The position numbers were made by a program, and so were the translations under genes. This document shows positions 1-7,466 of a stretch of 36,771 nucleotides of DNA, one piece after another (within the stretch, counting starts at the first letter, position 1; each line of letters opens with the position of its first letter). This DNA is from Paracoccaceae bacterium (GTDB lineage: Bacteria > Pseudomonadota > Alphaproteobacteria > Rhodobacterales > Rhodobacteraceae), in assembly GCA_013003075.1 (NCBI GenBank), contig JABDLJ010000015.1, positions 1 through 36,771 on the forward strand, written 5' to 3'. Below the pieces are notes generated by a model. That model was not told the origin of the DNA, did no database searches, and was given only the letters and a program-made list of their open reading frames with translations.

Positions 1-515
1 ATATAGTCCTCACTTGCGTAAAGCGCGGTCTGAAGCGTGCCGAAGGGCTGCACGACATTGTCCGGCTGCTCGGGCGCGGCGCCGGCGCGGATCGCCACAT
101 GCGCCTCGCCGTATTCCAGCCGGAACACCCGGTCGCCGGTCAGGTAGCGCACGATGATCCCCGGATGGGCAGCCTGAAAGCCCACCAGCACCGGGGTCAG
201 CATCGGCGACACAGTGGCCAGCGACGTGACCGTGATCTCGCCGGTCACCGCGTCGCCCTGACCGCGGATGCGCCCGGCAAGCTGGGTGATCTGGTCGTCA
301 GTCGCTTGCGCCACCTGCATCAGGTCCAGCCCCGCCTCGGTCGCGGTGTAGCCGCGCGCATGGCGCTGAAACAGCTTCACGCCCAGCCGCACCTCCAGCG
401 CGTCGATATGGCGGATTACCGTCGCATGGTGCACCCCCAACGCCTCGGCCGCGCCGCTGACCGTGCCGGCGCGGGCGACGTTATAGGCGGTGCGGATCTC
501 GTCCCAGCTGTCCAT
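1..515 (-). CDS. LysR-family transcriptional regulator (5' part, runs off the window)
   Basis: Reading leftwards from an ATG at 515, the frame stays open to the window edge (171 codons). The N-terminus starts MDSWDEIRTAYNVARAGTVS and continues through a typical winged helix-turn-helix (AAEALGVHHATVIRHIDALE, about residues 20–40), then LGVKLFQRHARGYTATEAG. This is the LysR DNA-binding domain. The following residues, including TVSPMLTPVLVGFQAAHPGI, look like the start of the effector-binding domain. It is divergent from the azoreductase gene, with palindromes between them, so it probably controls that gene and itself. The inducer is not known. The C-terminal half lies outside the window. Confidence 0.88.
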   Translation of the reverse strand, partial: MDSWDEIRTAYNVARAGTVSGAAEALGVHHATVIRHIDALEVRLGVKLFQRHARGYTATEAGLDLMQVAQATDDQITQLAGRIRGQGDAVTGEITVTSLATVSPMLTPVLVGFQAAHPGIIVRYLTGDRVFRLEYGEAHVAIRAGAAPEQPDNVVQPFGTLQTALYASEDY

Positions 516-536
516 GTCCGCCCTTTCCGCACTCTT

Positions 537-562
537 GTGCATCTGCACACAGTCACTGTGTG
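537..562. promoter_or_regulatory. Two overlapping palindromes between lysR and azoR, probable LysR operator
   Basis: CACACAG-TCA-CTGTGTG at 546–562 is a perfect 7-bp inverted repeat. It overlaps a second one, GTGCA-TC-TGCAC at 537–548. Both lie in the divergent intergenic space 22–47 bp upstream of the lysR ATG. LysR regulators usually bind such dyads in shared promoters, so an operator role is inferred. Confidence 0.5.
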
Positions 563-651
563 AATTCCTCAGTTGAGTTCGGATTAGCGAAGATCACATC
601 TAGGCGCAATGGCCGGCCTTTCCCTGGCTTCACCAATTGAAGGACAAAGAC

Positions 652-1239
652 ATGACACAGACCGTACTTCGCATCGACGCCTCCGCCCGCCGCCAGGGCT
701 CGGTGTCGCGTGATCTCAACGACCGCATTGTCGAACGCTTCGAGAATGCCAATGTCATCACCCGCGATCTGGCCGGCGGCCTGCCGCTTCTGGACGATGA
801 ATGGATCGGCGCAAACTTCACGCCCGAAGACGAACGCACCGAGGCCCAGAAAGAAAAGCTGGCCCTGTCGGACGAGCTGATCGACGAAGTCAAAGCGGCC
901 GATATCCTGCTCATCGGCCTGCCGATCTACAACTTCTCGGTGCCCGGTGCGTTGAAAGCCTGGATCGACCTGGTGGCCCGCGCCGGCGTCACCTTCAAGT
1001 ATTCCGAATATGGTCCGCAGGGTCTCCTGGAAGGCAAGCGTGCCATCGTCACGGTCGCTTCGGGCGGCACGGAAGTAGGCTCTGACATCGACTTTGGCAC
1101 CGGCTACCTCAAGCATGTGCTCAGCTTCATCGGGATCACCGACGTGGTTTTCGTGAAGGCAGATCAGATGATGATCGACGCCGACGCGACGCTGAAATCG
1201 GCCCATGCCGAGGTGGATGCACTCGACCTGGCGGCTTGA
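652..1239 (+). CDS. azoR: FMN-dependent NADH-azoreductase / NADH:quinone oxidoreductase
   Basis: The 195-aa flavodoxin-fold protein fits the AzoR family (about 200 aa). These cytoplasmic FMN homodimers reduce quinones and azo compounds with NADH. Visible features are the N-terminal strand TVLRIDASARRQGSVSRDL with the FMN phosphate loop, the conserved block PIYNFSVPGALKAWIDLVAR (about residues 95–114) followed by AGVTFKY, and the glycine-rich ASGGTEVGSD. I chose ATG 652, preceded by AAGGAC, over an upstream in-frame ATG at 637 because the family motif begins close to residue 5 from 652. Regulation by the divergent LysR protein is likely. The physiological substrate cannot be told from sequence. 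Confidence 0.92.
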   Translation: MTQTVLRIDASARRQGSVSRDLNDRIVERFENANVITRDLAGGLPLLDDEWIGANFTPEDERTEAQKEKLALSDELIDEVKAADILLIGLPIYNFSVPGALKAWIDLVARAGVTFKYSEYGPQGLLEGKRAIVTVASGGTEVGSDIDFGTGYLKHVLSFIGITDVVFVKADQMMIDADATLKSAHAEVDALDLAA

Positions 1240-1267
1240 GCTGCGCTTTGATGGGTGGCGAACGGAA

Positions 1268-1639
1268 ATGACCATGAGATACGCAATCCTGTGCGCCAAG
1301 GCGCTCTTGACGCTCGCCTTTCTCGCCGCTGGCGGCGCCAAGCTGGCCGGGGCCGAGATGATGCTGGTCACCTATGACGCGATCGGGGTCGGGCAATGGT
1401 TCCGCTACCTGACCGGCGGGGTCGAAATCGCTGGCGCCGCCCTTCTGTGGGTCTGCGGGCGCGAGGCCTGGGGCGCGGCCATCCTGGCGGTGACCATGGT
1501 CGGCGCGGCCCTGGCCCACCTTCTGATCCTCGGCCCCTCGGCGGTGCCGGCTTTTGTCCTTGGGGGTCTGTCGGCGTTCGTTCTTTACGCCCATCGCGAG
1601 CAGCTGACGCGGCGTGCCGCACTCACGGAGCAGGCCTGA
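1268..1639 (+). CDS. DoxX family membrane protein
   Basis: The 123-aa protein has four predicted hydrophobic segments (ILCAKALLTLAFLAAGGAKL, then around WFRYLTGGVEIAGAALLW, AAILAVTMVGAALAHLLIL and VPAFVLGGLSAFVLYA), typical of the DoxX/DoxD fold. The motif AAGGAKLAG matches the start of many DoxX proteins. The gene begins 28 bp after azoR on the same strand and is probably co-transcribed with it. DoxX proteins often accompany redox-stress genes, but a reaction cannot be assigned. ATG 1268 (MTMRYAIL) fits the membrane topology; ATG 1274 is also possible. Confidence 0.8.
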   Translation: MTMRYAILCAKALLTLAFLAAGGAKLAGAEMMLVTYDAIGVGQWFRYLTGGVEIAGAALLWVCGREAWGAAILAVTMVGAALAHLLILGPSAVPAFVLGGLSAFVLYAHREQLTRRAALTEQA

Positions 1640-1660
1640 GACAAGCGCTGGGGCCGGCGC

Positions 1661-2467
1661 CTACCCGGCCGGCCCCAGCAGCACCCGCAAGACCTCCTCC
1701 GCCTCGCGCCTGTCCTCCGGCAAGATCCCCCGCGCTGTCCATTCCTCGACCAATGCGTCGCGCTCGCGATGCAACAAGTCTCCTACCTCTCGGATCGGCG
1801 CCGCACCGGGCTTTCGAATATGTTCCATGAACCGGTGGCTGTGCAGGATCGTGGGACGCGCATCCAAGGGCTCCCAGGCATCCAGTAACGTCACGCGGCG
1901 CAGGTTGAACTCGGGCGGCAGCACGTAAAAGCGAATATCGCTCTCCCACAGAAGATCCTTCAGGATGATCTGGTCCCGCGCCACGCCAGAGGCACGAAAC
2001 CGCTTTGCCCACTCAGCAAGGAATCGCTCCATCACCTCTGACTTGCGATAAAGCACCACGCCGGAATTCATCTGCGGAAAGGCGTAGGGCGTGGCATGTG
2101 CATGGCCCTGCTGGATCAGCCCCGACAATCGCCGCACATCATGCGCCACCGCTATTTCGAAGCGTTCGAGCAGGCGGAAAAGTTCGCCGAATGGCGCCAG
2201 AACCAACGTGTCGCAATCGAGGTACAGCGTACGCTCGAACCGCGACAGACCCATGCAATCGATTTTAGAGCGCGCATGCGGCGTGTCGATCCTGTGGACC
2301 CGGTCGAACCCGGCCCCCTTGGCAGCCTCGGGCGCATCGGTGAAAAGATCGGCGGCAAGACTTGGATTGGTCTTTTTCAGCGTCACCAGAGACCGCCGCG
2401 CCAGGTCCAGATATTCCGGCCCCGTCGCTACGTAGATCACACCCGTCTTAGCGGCCTTTTTCGCCAT
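1661..2467 (-). CDS. Glycosyltransferase, GT-A fold (GT8-like)
   Basis: The 268-aa protein starts with GVIYVATGPEYLDLARRSL, a Rossmann-like nucleotide-sugar binding start. It carries the metal-binding DxD motif as TLYLDCDTLVLAP (about residues 83–95) and a conserved acceptor-region pattern FPQMNSGVVLYRKSE, all typical of GT8-like or related GT-A glycosyltransferases. There is no signal peptide or membrane segment, so it acts in the cytoplasm, probably on a cell-surface glycan. Its neighbours do not reveal the substrate. It converges on doxX with a 21-bp gap. Confidence 0.75.
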   Translation of the reverse strand: MAKKAAKTGVIYVATGPEYLDLARRSLVTLKKTNPSLAADLFTDAPEAAKGAGFDRVHRIDTPHARSKIDCMGLSRFERTLYLDCDTLVLAPFGELFRLLERFEIAVAHDVRRLSGLIQQGHAHATPYAFPQMNSGVVLYRKSEVMERFLAEWAKRFRASGVARDQIILKDLLWESDIRFYVLPPEFNLRRVTLLDAWEPLDARPTILHSHRFMEHIRKPGAAPIREVGDLLHRERDALVEEWTARGILPEDRREAEEVLRVLLGPAG

Positions 2468-2788
2468 GCCTGCCCCCCCGCTCGAAACGCACTTTCGTCC
2501 CGAGGTATACTACCACCTGCGCCACAGAGAAGTGCGGCGCTTCGCCTCAAAGCGAATGGGCTGCATCTTGCGCGGCGCGCCCTGATGGGGGCAGACGCGC
2601 CGGCCCACCTGCACCCAAGCGATCAAGAAGTAGCCACATTTGGGGACGACTTGCGAAACAATAGCGCTGAAGCCCACCGATTGTACCCACAGACCTTTCT
2701 AATCATTTACTTTTATTGACAAAAGGTTAAAGCGCGCAGTTCACTGAAACCACGTGAATTATGAGTGACACATTTTTTGGTGGGGAAA
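2468..2788. other. Intergenic region with divergent promoters, no gene seen
   Basis: This 321-bp stretch separates a leftward glycosyltransferase from a rightward secreted protein. The right part is AT-rich, and a TTGACA-like -35 box at 2716–2721 may drive the VPLPA-CTERM gene, though no good -10 follows at 17 bp. The left part has GC-rich short inverted repeats around 2535–2610 but no coding frame with family features. No RNA gene is recognised. Confidence 0.4.
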
Positions 2789-3496
2789 ATGGTACGAGTA
2801 TTGACACGCGGGCTCTGCACCGCAGCCGTCCTGTGCACTGGCACGATGGCGGCATTCGCTGCACCTTTGTCTTTCGAGCTGACCTGGCAGAAAACGCAAC
2901 TGGGCGATTGCGCGCTGGAGGTGTTCTGCGAGAGCCCCGGTGACGGCCCGGGCGTCGTGCAGGTCGAACAGGAGGCAAGCGCCACGCCGGACGCGATGGC
3001 TATCCTGACCTTTGATCCCGATCTGGTGCCGCTCGGCGGGATCTTCCGCGAAGATCCAAATGGTGCGATCAAGGGCTTCGATCTTTCGATCACAGGCTCG
3101 TCCTTGGAAAAGTACAACCGCACCTACTCGGTCGAAGAGTTCGAATACGCGCTGCAATACGGCGATGTCGATTTCCTCGAAGACCTGGTCGGTCAGGCCG
3201 GGTTCTTCGACTTCAACGTCTTTCACATGACCGATGGCAACGCGCCTTGCGGCTTTCGCCCCAACGCCTTCTACATCGCCGGGCGCTGCGGCTTTGACGA
3301 CATTACCGCGCGGATGTTCAGCCATGACGGCATCATGCAGCTTTTGAATCCCGAGGGGTTCCAGCTGATCTCTTTTGTTCAGATCGTAGACGACACGCCC
3401 GACGTGCCTGAAATTCCGCTTCCCGGAACGGCAGCACTGCTTCTGGGCGGTTTGGGCGGGCTGGCCTCGCTGCGTCGCCGGGCGCGCGCAACCTAA
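2789..3496 (+). CDS. Secreted protein with VPLPA-CTERM/PEP-CTERM-type sorting signal
   Basis: The 235-aa protein has a signal peptide (MVRVLTRGLCTAAVLCTGTM, cleavage probably after AAFA). Its C-terminus is a classic tripartite sorting signal: IPLPG, a hydrophobic run TAALLLGGLGGLASL, then basic RRRARAT. This matches the VPLPA-CTERM class of PEP-CTERM-like signals recognised by exosortases, which process proteins for surface or matrix export. The middle region has a few cysteines (DCALEVFCESP, CGFRPN, GRCGFDD) and no recognised domain. ATG 2789 is chosen because GGTGGGG lies just upstream; an in-frame GTG at 2765 would add eight residues. No exosortase is in this window. Confidence 0.8.
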   Translation: MVRVLTRGLCTAAVLCTGTMAAFAAPLSFELTWQKTQLGDCALEVFCESPGDGPGVVQVEQEASATPDAMAILTFDPDLVPLGGIFREDPNGAIKGFDLSITGSSLEKYNRTYSVEEFEYALQYGDVDFLEDLVGQAGFFDFNVFHMTDGNAPCGFRPNAFYIAGRCGFDDITARMFSHDGIMQLLNPEGFQLISFVQIVDDTPDVPEIPLPGTAALLLGGLGGLASLRRRARAT

Positions 3497-3565
3497 GCCG
3501 GATTTTCCCCGCCCTTCAGTCTGTGCGCCGTCCGGCGGGGCCCCTCCCAAGAGCGGCGCGCAGGC

Positions 3566-3595
3566 TTGACATTCAACACCGATCCACCCTAAACG
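3566..3595 (+). promoter_or_regulatory. Possible promoter for the ffh cluster
   Basis: TTGACA at 3566–3571 is a perfect -35 box. At 17–18 bp downstream the -10 position reads CTAAAC/TAAACG, a weak match. It lies 170–195 bp upstream of ffh after the preceding gene ends, a sensible place for the operon promoter, but it is only a candidate. Confidence 0.3.
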
Positions 3596-3602
3596 GGCGT
3601 CC

Positions 3603-3648
3603 ATCCCGGAAGTGACAATGCTTCCGGTCCCATGGCTCATGCCGGGAT
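3603..3648 (+). promoter_or_regulatory. Leader with two mutually exclusive hairpins upstream of ffh
   Basis: CCGGAAG (3606–3612) pairs perfectly with CTTCCGG (3621–3627). ATCCCGG (3603–3609) pairs perfectly with CCGGGAT (3642–3648). The two stems share 3606–3609 and cannot form together. This is the geometry of an attenuator or a folded 5' leader; a regulatory role is inferred only. Confidence 0.35.
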
Positions 3649-3760
3649 CGCCACCAGTCAGCGCGTTGCGCCCACTGGTGCGTTTGCCTTTTGGCCCTTG
3701 GGACTGCACCGGTCCGCCCCTACCTTTAGGAGCACACAAGACGGCAAAAGGAGCCTGAAG

Positions 3761-5254
3761 ATGTTTGAAAACCTGTCAGAACGCCTCTCGGGTGTCTTCG
3801 ACCGGCTGACCAAACAGGGCGCGCTTTCCGAAGACGACGTCAAGACGGCGCTGCGCGAGGTGCGCGTGGCGCTTCTGGAGGCGGACGTGTCGTTGTCCGT
3901 GGCCCGCGATTTCGTCAAGGCCGTGCAGGACAAGGCCACTGGCCAGGCGGTCACCAAGTCTGTCACCCCCGGCCAGCAGGTCGTGAAGATCGTCCATGAC
4001 GAGCTGGTGCACGTTCTGACCGGCGACGACGATCCCGGCGTTCTGAAAATCGACAACCCGCCCGCACCGATCCTGATGGTCGGCCTGCAGGGCTCGGGCA
4101 AGACCACCACCACGGCAAAGCTGGCCAAGCGCCTGAACGACCGCGAGGGCAAGCGCGTGCTGATGGCCTCGCTCGACACCAACCGCCCCGCCGCGATGGA
4201 GCAGCTTGCCATCCTCGGCACCCAGATCGGCGTCGATACCCTGCCGATCGTCAAGGGCGAAGACCCCGTCGCCATCGCACGGCGCGCCAAGCAGCAGGCC
4301 ACGCTTGGCGGCTACGACGTCTACATGCTTGACACCGCCGGCCGGCTTCATATCGACCAGGAACTGATCGCGCAGGCCGCTGCAGTGCGCGACGTTGCAA
4401 ACCCGCGCGAGACCCTGCTTGTCGTCGATGGCCTCACCGGCCAGGACGCAGTGAACGTGGCCGAGGAATTCGACGACAAGATCGGCGTCTCGGGCGTCGT
4501 GCTCACCCGGATGGACGGCGACGGCCGCGGCGGCGCGGCGCTGTCGATGCGCGCTGTCAGCGGCAAGCCGATCCGTTTTGTCGGCCTCGGCGAGAAGATG
4601 GACGCGATCGAGGAATTCCACGCCGAGCGCATCGCCGGCCGCATCCTTGGCATGGGCGATATCGTCAGCCTCGTCGAAAAGGCGCAGGAAACCATCGAGG
4701 CCGAACAGGCCGAGCGCATGATGCGGCGCTTCCAGAAAGGTCAGTTCAACATGAACGACCTGCGCAACCAGATCCAGCAGATGCAGAAGATGGGCGGCAT
4801 GGAAGGCGTGATCGGAATGCTTCCCGGCGCCAAGAAGATGGCCGGCCAGATCGAGAAGTCCGGCATGGACGACACGCTTCTGAAACGTCAGATCGCGCTG
4901 ATCAACTCGATGACCAAGCGCGAGCGCGCAAACCCGCAGATCCTGCAAGCCAGCCGAAAGAAACGCATCGCCGCGGGCGCGGGGCTAGAGGTTTCCGAGC
5001 TGAACAAGCTGATCAAGATGCACCGGCAGATGGCCGACATGATGAAGAAGATGGGCAAGATGGGCAAAAAAGGCATGATGCGCCAGCTTGGCGGTCTTTT
5101 CGGCGGCAAGGCCGGCGGCATGCCCAGCCAGGCAGAGATCGAGGCCGCGCAGGCCCAGATGCAATCAGGCGGCGGCCTGCCGGGCGGTCTGCCTGGCCTT
5201 GGCGGCGGCGCGCAACTGCCCCCGGGCCTTTCGGGTTTCGGCAAGAAGAAGTGA
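3761..5254 (+). CDS. ffh: Signal recognition particle protein Ffh (SRP54)
   Basis: This is the GTPase of the signal recognition particle. It binds 4.5S RNA and the signal sequences of nascent membrane proteins and delivers ribosomes to FtsY. In the 497 aa I see the N domain (start to about 100), the G domain with G1 GLQGSGKTTTTAKLA (about 108), DTAGRLHID, and TRMDGDGRGGAALS with the SRP-type insertion, then a methionine-rich M domain (MIGMLPGAKKM, MHRQMADMMKKMGKMG) and a Gly-rich tail. ATG 3761 is chosen because AAAAGGAG precedes it and the family begins MFENLSERL. A frame open 43 codons further upstream is not part of the gene. It is the first gene of the cluster ending at rpmE. Confidence 0.97.
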   Translation: MFENLSERLSGVFDRLTKQGALSEDDVKTALREVRVALLEADVSLSVARDFVKAVQDKATGQAVTKSVTPGQQVVKIVHDELVHVLTGDDDPGVLKIDNPPAPILMVGLQGSGKTTTTAKLAKRLNDREGKRVLMASLDTNRPAAMEQLAILGTQIGVDTLPIVKGEDPVAIARRAKQQATLGGYDVYMLDTAGRLHIDQELIAQAAAVRDVANPRETLLVVDGLTGQDAVNVAEEFDDKIGVSGVVLTRMDGDGRGGAALSMRAVSGKPIRFVGLGEKMDAIEEFHAERIAGRILGMGDIVSLVEKAQETIEAEQAERMMRRFQKGQFNMNDLRNQIQQMQKMGGMEGVIGMLPGAKKMAGQIEKSGMDDTLLKRQIALINSMTKRERANPQILQASRKKRIAAGAGLEVSELNKLIKMHRQMADMMKKMGKMGKKGMMRQLGGLFGGKAGGMPSQAEIEAAQAQMQSGGGLPGGLPGLGGGAQLPPGLSGFGKKK

Positions 5255-5790
5255 CCCCGCTGACGCTGCATATCCCCACGCTGGAAACAGAGCGTCTGAT
5301 CCTGCGCGCCCAGCGCGTCGAGGATTTCGAGCCCTTTGCGGCGTTCCTCGGCTCTGAACGGGCGCGGCATACCGGCGGCCCGGTCACGAACCGGCTTCAG
5401 GCGTGGCGCGGCTTTGCCCATGTCGCAGGCCAGTGGCTTCTGCGCGGCTACAGCAGCTTTGTCATGGAAGCCAAAGCCACCGGAGAGCCTATCGGCCTTG
5501 TCGGGCCCTGGATGCCTGAAACCTGGCCCGAGCCCGAAATCGGCTGGTCGCTCTGGAGCGCCGAGGCCGAAGGCAAGGGGCTGGCCTTCGAGGGCGCCAG
5601 GGCGTCTTTGGATTACGCCTTCGGCGCGCTTGGCTGGACTACTGCGGTCAGCTATATCGAGCGCGGGAATGCAGGCTCTATCGCTCTGGCCAAGCGCCTT
5701 GGCGCGGTGCGCGACGACGCTGCGGCCTTTCCGCCCGACAATGAAGAGCCGCCGCTTGTCTACCGCCACAACGCGGGGGGGCACGCATGA
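5251..5790 (+). CDS. GNAT N-acetyltransferase, RimJ/RimL type (copy 1)
   Basis: The 179-aa protein opens with LETERLILRAQRVEDFEPF, the usual start of the Acetyltransf_3 (RimJ/RimL-like) group. It has the acetyl-CoA region around WSLWSAEAEGKGLAFEGARA and the final motif YIERGNAGSIALAKRLGAV. It uses GTG 5251, overlapping the TGA of ffh by four bases (GTGA), so it is translationally coupled. It is a clear paralogue of the next gene. The substrate is unknown; ribosomal-protein N-termini are a possibility given the neighbours, but this is inference. Confidence 0.85.
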   Translation: MTPLTLHIPTLETERLILRAQRVEDFEPFAAFLGSERARHTGGPVTNRLQAWRGFAHVAGQWLLRGYSSFVMEAKATGEPIGLVGPWMPETWPEPEIGWSLWSAEAEGKGLAFEGARASLDYAFGALGWTTAVSYIERGNAGSIALAKRLGAVRDDAAAFPPDNEEPPLVYRHNAGGHA

Positions 5791-6302
5791 CCGAAACGCT
5801 GATTACCCCGCGCCTGCGCCTGCGCCGGCCCGCCGCGCAGGACGTCGAGGCCGCCGTCGGCTTTTTCATGTCTCCGCGCGCTACCCAGGTCGGCGGCCCG
5901 CACTCGCTTGGCCGCGCCTGGCGCAGCTTTGCCGCCGAGGTCGGGCACTGGGATATCCTCGGCTTCGGCATGTGGGCGGTGACCACCCACACCGACGACA
6001 CCGCGCTTGGCCTTGTCGGACCTTGGTGCCCGCCCGACTGGCCCGAGACCGAGATCGGCTGGCTGATGTTCGAGGGCTCTGAGGGCCACGGCTACGCCTA
6101 CGAGGCCGCCCGCGCCGCACTCAGTCACGCCTTCGGCACGCTCGGCTGGACCACCGCCGTCAGCTACATCGACGAAGGCAACGACCGATCGCTGGCGCTG
6201 GCAAAACGGCTTGGCGCCCGGCTTGACCCGAACGCGCCGCAGCCCAAGCCCGATGAGCCCTGCCTCGTCTTTCGCCACCCCGCACCGGAGGGCGCGCAAT
6301 GA
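5787..6302 (+). CDS. GNAT N-acetyltransferase, RimJ/RimL type (copy 2)
   Basis: The 171-aa protein is paralogous to the gene before it. Shared blocks include ITPRLRLRRPAAQDVEAAV, LVGPWCPPDWPETEIGWLMF, LGWTTAVSYIDEGNDRSLAL and AKRLGA. It has the RimJ/RimL GNAT fold and transfers acetyl from acetyl-CoA to an unknown amine. The ATG at 5787 overlaps the stop of copy 1 as ATGA, so the two are coupled and probably arose by tandem duplication. The stop in turn overlaps a small reading frame at 6299. Confidence 0.85.
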   Translation: MTETLITPRLRLRRPAAQDVEAAVGFFMSPRATQVGGPHSLGRAWRSFAAEVGHWDILGFGMWAVTTHTDDTALGLVGPWCPPDWPETEIGWLMFEGSEGHGYAYEAARAALSHAFGTLGWTTAVSYIDEGNDRSLALAKRLGARLDPNAPQPKPDEPCLVFRHPAPEGAQ

Positions 6303-6442
6303 ACCGGCCCGCAGCGCAATTCGGCGGGCCGTGCCCGGCGTGTGCAAACCAGCCACTCGCCCCCGCGGCGGGCGTACAAAACGCAAATCAGGCACGCCGG
6401 GCTTTGTACGCGGCGTACCGAACGGGGGTCCAGCATGACTGA
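6299..6442 (+). CDS. Possible small protein of 47 aa with a CPAC motif
   Basis: An ATG at 6299 overlaps the stop of the GNAT gene (ATGA). The frame runs 47 codons to a TGA at 6440–6442, overlapping the chorismate mutase start by eight bases. The product starts MNRPAAQFGGPCPACANQP and has one CxxC pair that could bind a metal. Coupling at both ends fits a real gene in this tightly packed cluster, but no family is recognised and the frame may be chance. Confidence 0.35.
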   Translation: MNRPAAQFGGPCPACANQPLAPAAGVQNANQARRALYAAYRTGVQHD

Positions 6443-6743
6443 CAAAACCGCCCTGGCCGCAGCGCTGCTCAAAGAGCATCGCCGCAGCATCGACCGGCTT
6501 GATGCGATCCTCGTCTACACGCTGGGCGAGCGCTTCAAACACACCCAGGCCGTGGGCCGGCTGAAGGCCGAACACGACCTGCCCGCCTCCGATCCGGACC
6601 GCGAAGCGGCGCAGATCGCACGGCTGGAAGACCTTGCGAAACGGGCCGATCTCGACCCGGAATTCGCCAAGAAATTCCTGGCTTTCATCATCCAGGAAGT
6701 GATCCAACACCATGAAAAACATGCAGAAAACCTAGGAGACTGA
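6435..6743 (+). CDS. Chorismate mutase, AroQ class
   Basis: The 102-aa all-helical protein has the AroQ pattern: [20 protein letters not shown] at the N-terminus (catalytic Arg, Asp-rich helix), [20 protein letters not shown] in the middle with the active-site Lys, and [20 protein letters not shown]. It converts chorismate to prephenate for Phe and Tyr synthesis in the cytoplasm. Length is normal for a monofunctional AroQ mutase. ATG 6435 follows GGGGTCC. Only four bases separate it from rpsP. Placement next to rpsP is a known alphaproteobacterial arrangement rather than a functional link. Confidence 0.92.
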   Translation: MTDKTALAAALLKEHRRSIDRLDAILVYTLGERFKHTQAVGRLKAEHDLPASDPDREAAQIARLEDLAKRADLDPEFAKKFLAFIIQEVIQHHEKHAENLGD

Positions 6744-6747
6744 CAAA

Positions 6748-7254
6748 ATGGCTATGAAAATTCGCCTCGCACGCGGCGGCTCTAAGAAGCGCCCCTTCTA
6801 CTCGATCGTTGCCGCCGACAGCCGGATGCCCCGCGATGGCCGCTTCATCGAGAAGCTGGGCACCTACAACCCGCTTCTGCCCAAGGACAGCGAAGACCGC
6901 GTGAAGATGAACCTCGAGCGCGTCCAGTACTGGCTTGGCGAGGGCGCGCAGCCCAGCGACCGCATCAGCCGCATGCTGGAAGCCGCTGGCGTCCTTGAGA
7001 AAAAAGAGCGCAGCAACCCCAACAAAGCCCAGCCCGGCAAGAAGGCCACCGACCGCGCGGAAGAAAAAGCCGCAAAGGCCGCCGCCGCCGCCGAAGCCGC
7101 AAGCGCACCGGCCGAAGAGGCTCCGGCCGAGGAAGCCGCCGCAGAGGCAGCTCCTGCCGAAGAGGCGGCTCCTGCCGAAGAGGCGGCTGCTGAAGAGGCT
7201 CCGGCGGAAGAGGCGGCTGCTGAAGAGGCAACCGAAGAGAAAGCGGCAGAGTAA
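6748..7254 (+). CDS. rpsP: 30S ribosomal protein S16 with a long Ala/Glu-rich tail
   Basis: Residues 1–80 are a normal S16 core ([20 protein letters not shown], then [19 protein letters not shown] and [15 protein letters not shown]), a small-subunit assembly protein that binds 16S rRNA. The remaining ~85 residues are a low-complexity acidic tail built from repeats such as [10 protein letters not shown], so the 168-aa protein is about twice the usual length of about 80 aa. Such tails are known in related alphaproteobacteria; the function is unknown. The DNA of the tail is internally repetitive. A perfect hairpin covers the stop codon. Confidence 0.97.
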   Translation: MAMKIRLARGGSKKRPFYSIVAADSRMPRDGRFIEKLGTYNPLLPKDSEDRVKMNLERVQYWLGEGAQPSDRISRMLEAAGVLEKKERSNPNKAQPGKKATDRAEEKAAKAAAAAEAASAPAEEAPAEEAAAEAAPAEEAAPAEEAAAEEAPAEEAAAEEATEEKAAE

Positions 7255-7263
7255 TCTGCCGCT
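7242..7263 (+). promoter_or_regulatory. Hairpin over the rpsP stop codon
   Basis: AGCGGCAGA (7242–7250) pairs perfectly with TCTGCCGCT (7255–7263) across a GTAA loop, a GNRA tetraloop that contains the TAA stop of rpsP. No T-run follows, so this is not a standard terminator. It may protect the 3' end of the rpsP message, mark a processing site or reduce read-through to rimM. Role inferred. Confidence 0.4.
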
Positions 7264-7322
7264 GATCCGGCTGGCTGCTTTCGGTCAACGCTTTGGCTTC
7301 GCAAGATAGATCGGGGTCCACC

Positions 7323-7466
7323 ATGATCCGCCGCACCTTTGCACTGGTCTTTTGTGCCCTCGCCTTCTGGGCGGGCACGGAAGTCCAGCGGGCGGTCATG
7401 GACGACCGCTGTCTCAATTCCGGTGGCACGCCTTCTGCGCAGGGCGTGTGTCAGGGGGTGCCATGA
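7323..7466 (+). CDS. Small membrane or secreted protein (47 aa) upstream of rimM
   Basis: An ATG at 7323, preceded at about 7 bp by GGGGTCC, opens a 47-codon frame whose TGA overlaps the rimM start (ATGA at 7463–7466). The product begins [20 protein letters not shown], a basic start plus a hydrophobic stretch like a signal peptide or single membrane anchor. The short tail has two cysteines (DDRCLN, GVCQG), possibly a disulfide in the periplasm. The strict coupling to rimM and the signal-like start make it a believable gene, though it is too short to assign to a family. Confidence 0.65.
   Translation: MIRRTFALVFCALAFWAGTEVQRAVMDDRCLNSGGTPSAQGVCQGVP

Noticed and set aside
553..1371. A 272-codon leftward frame opposite azoR
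   Set aside because: Antisense shadow; the rightward flavodoxin-like protein has clear family motifs and a ribosome site.
3497..3760. 4.5S/SRP RNA gene next to ffh
   Set aside because: The conserved SRP RNA core (GGUCAGG with GGAAGGAAGCAGCC) is not present; only unrelated hairpins are seen.
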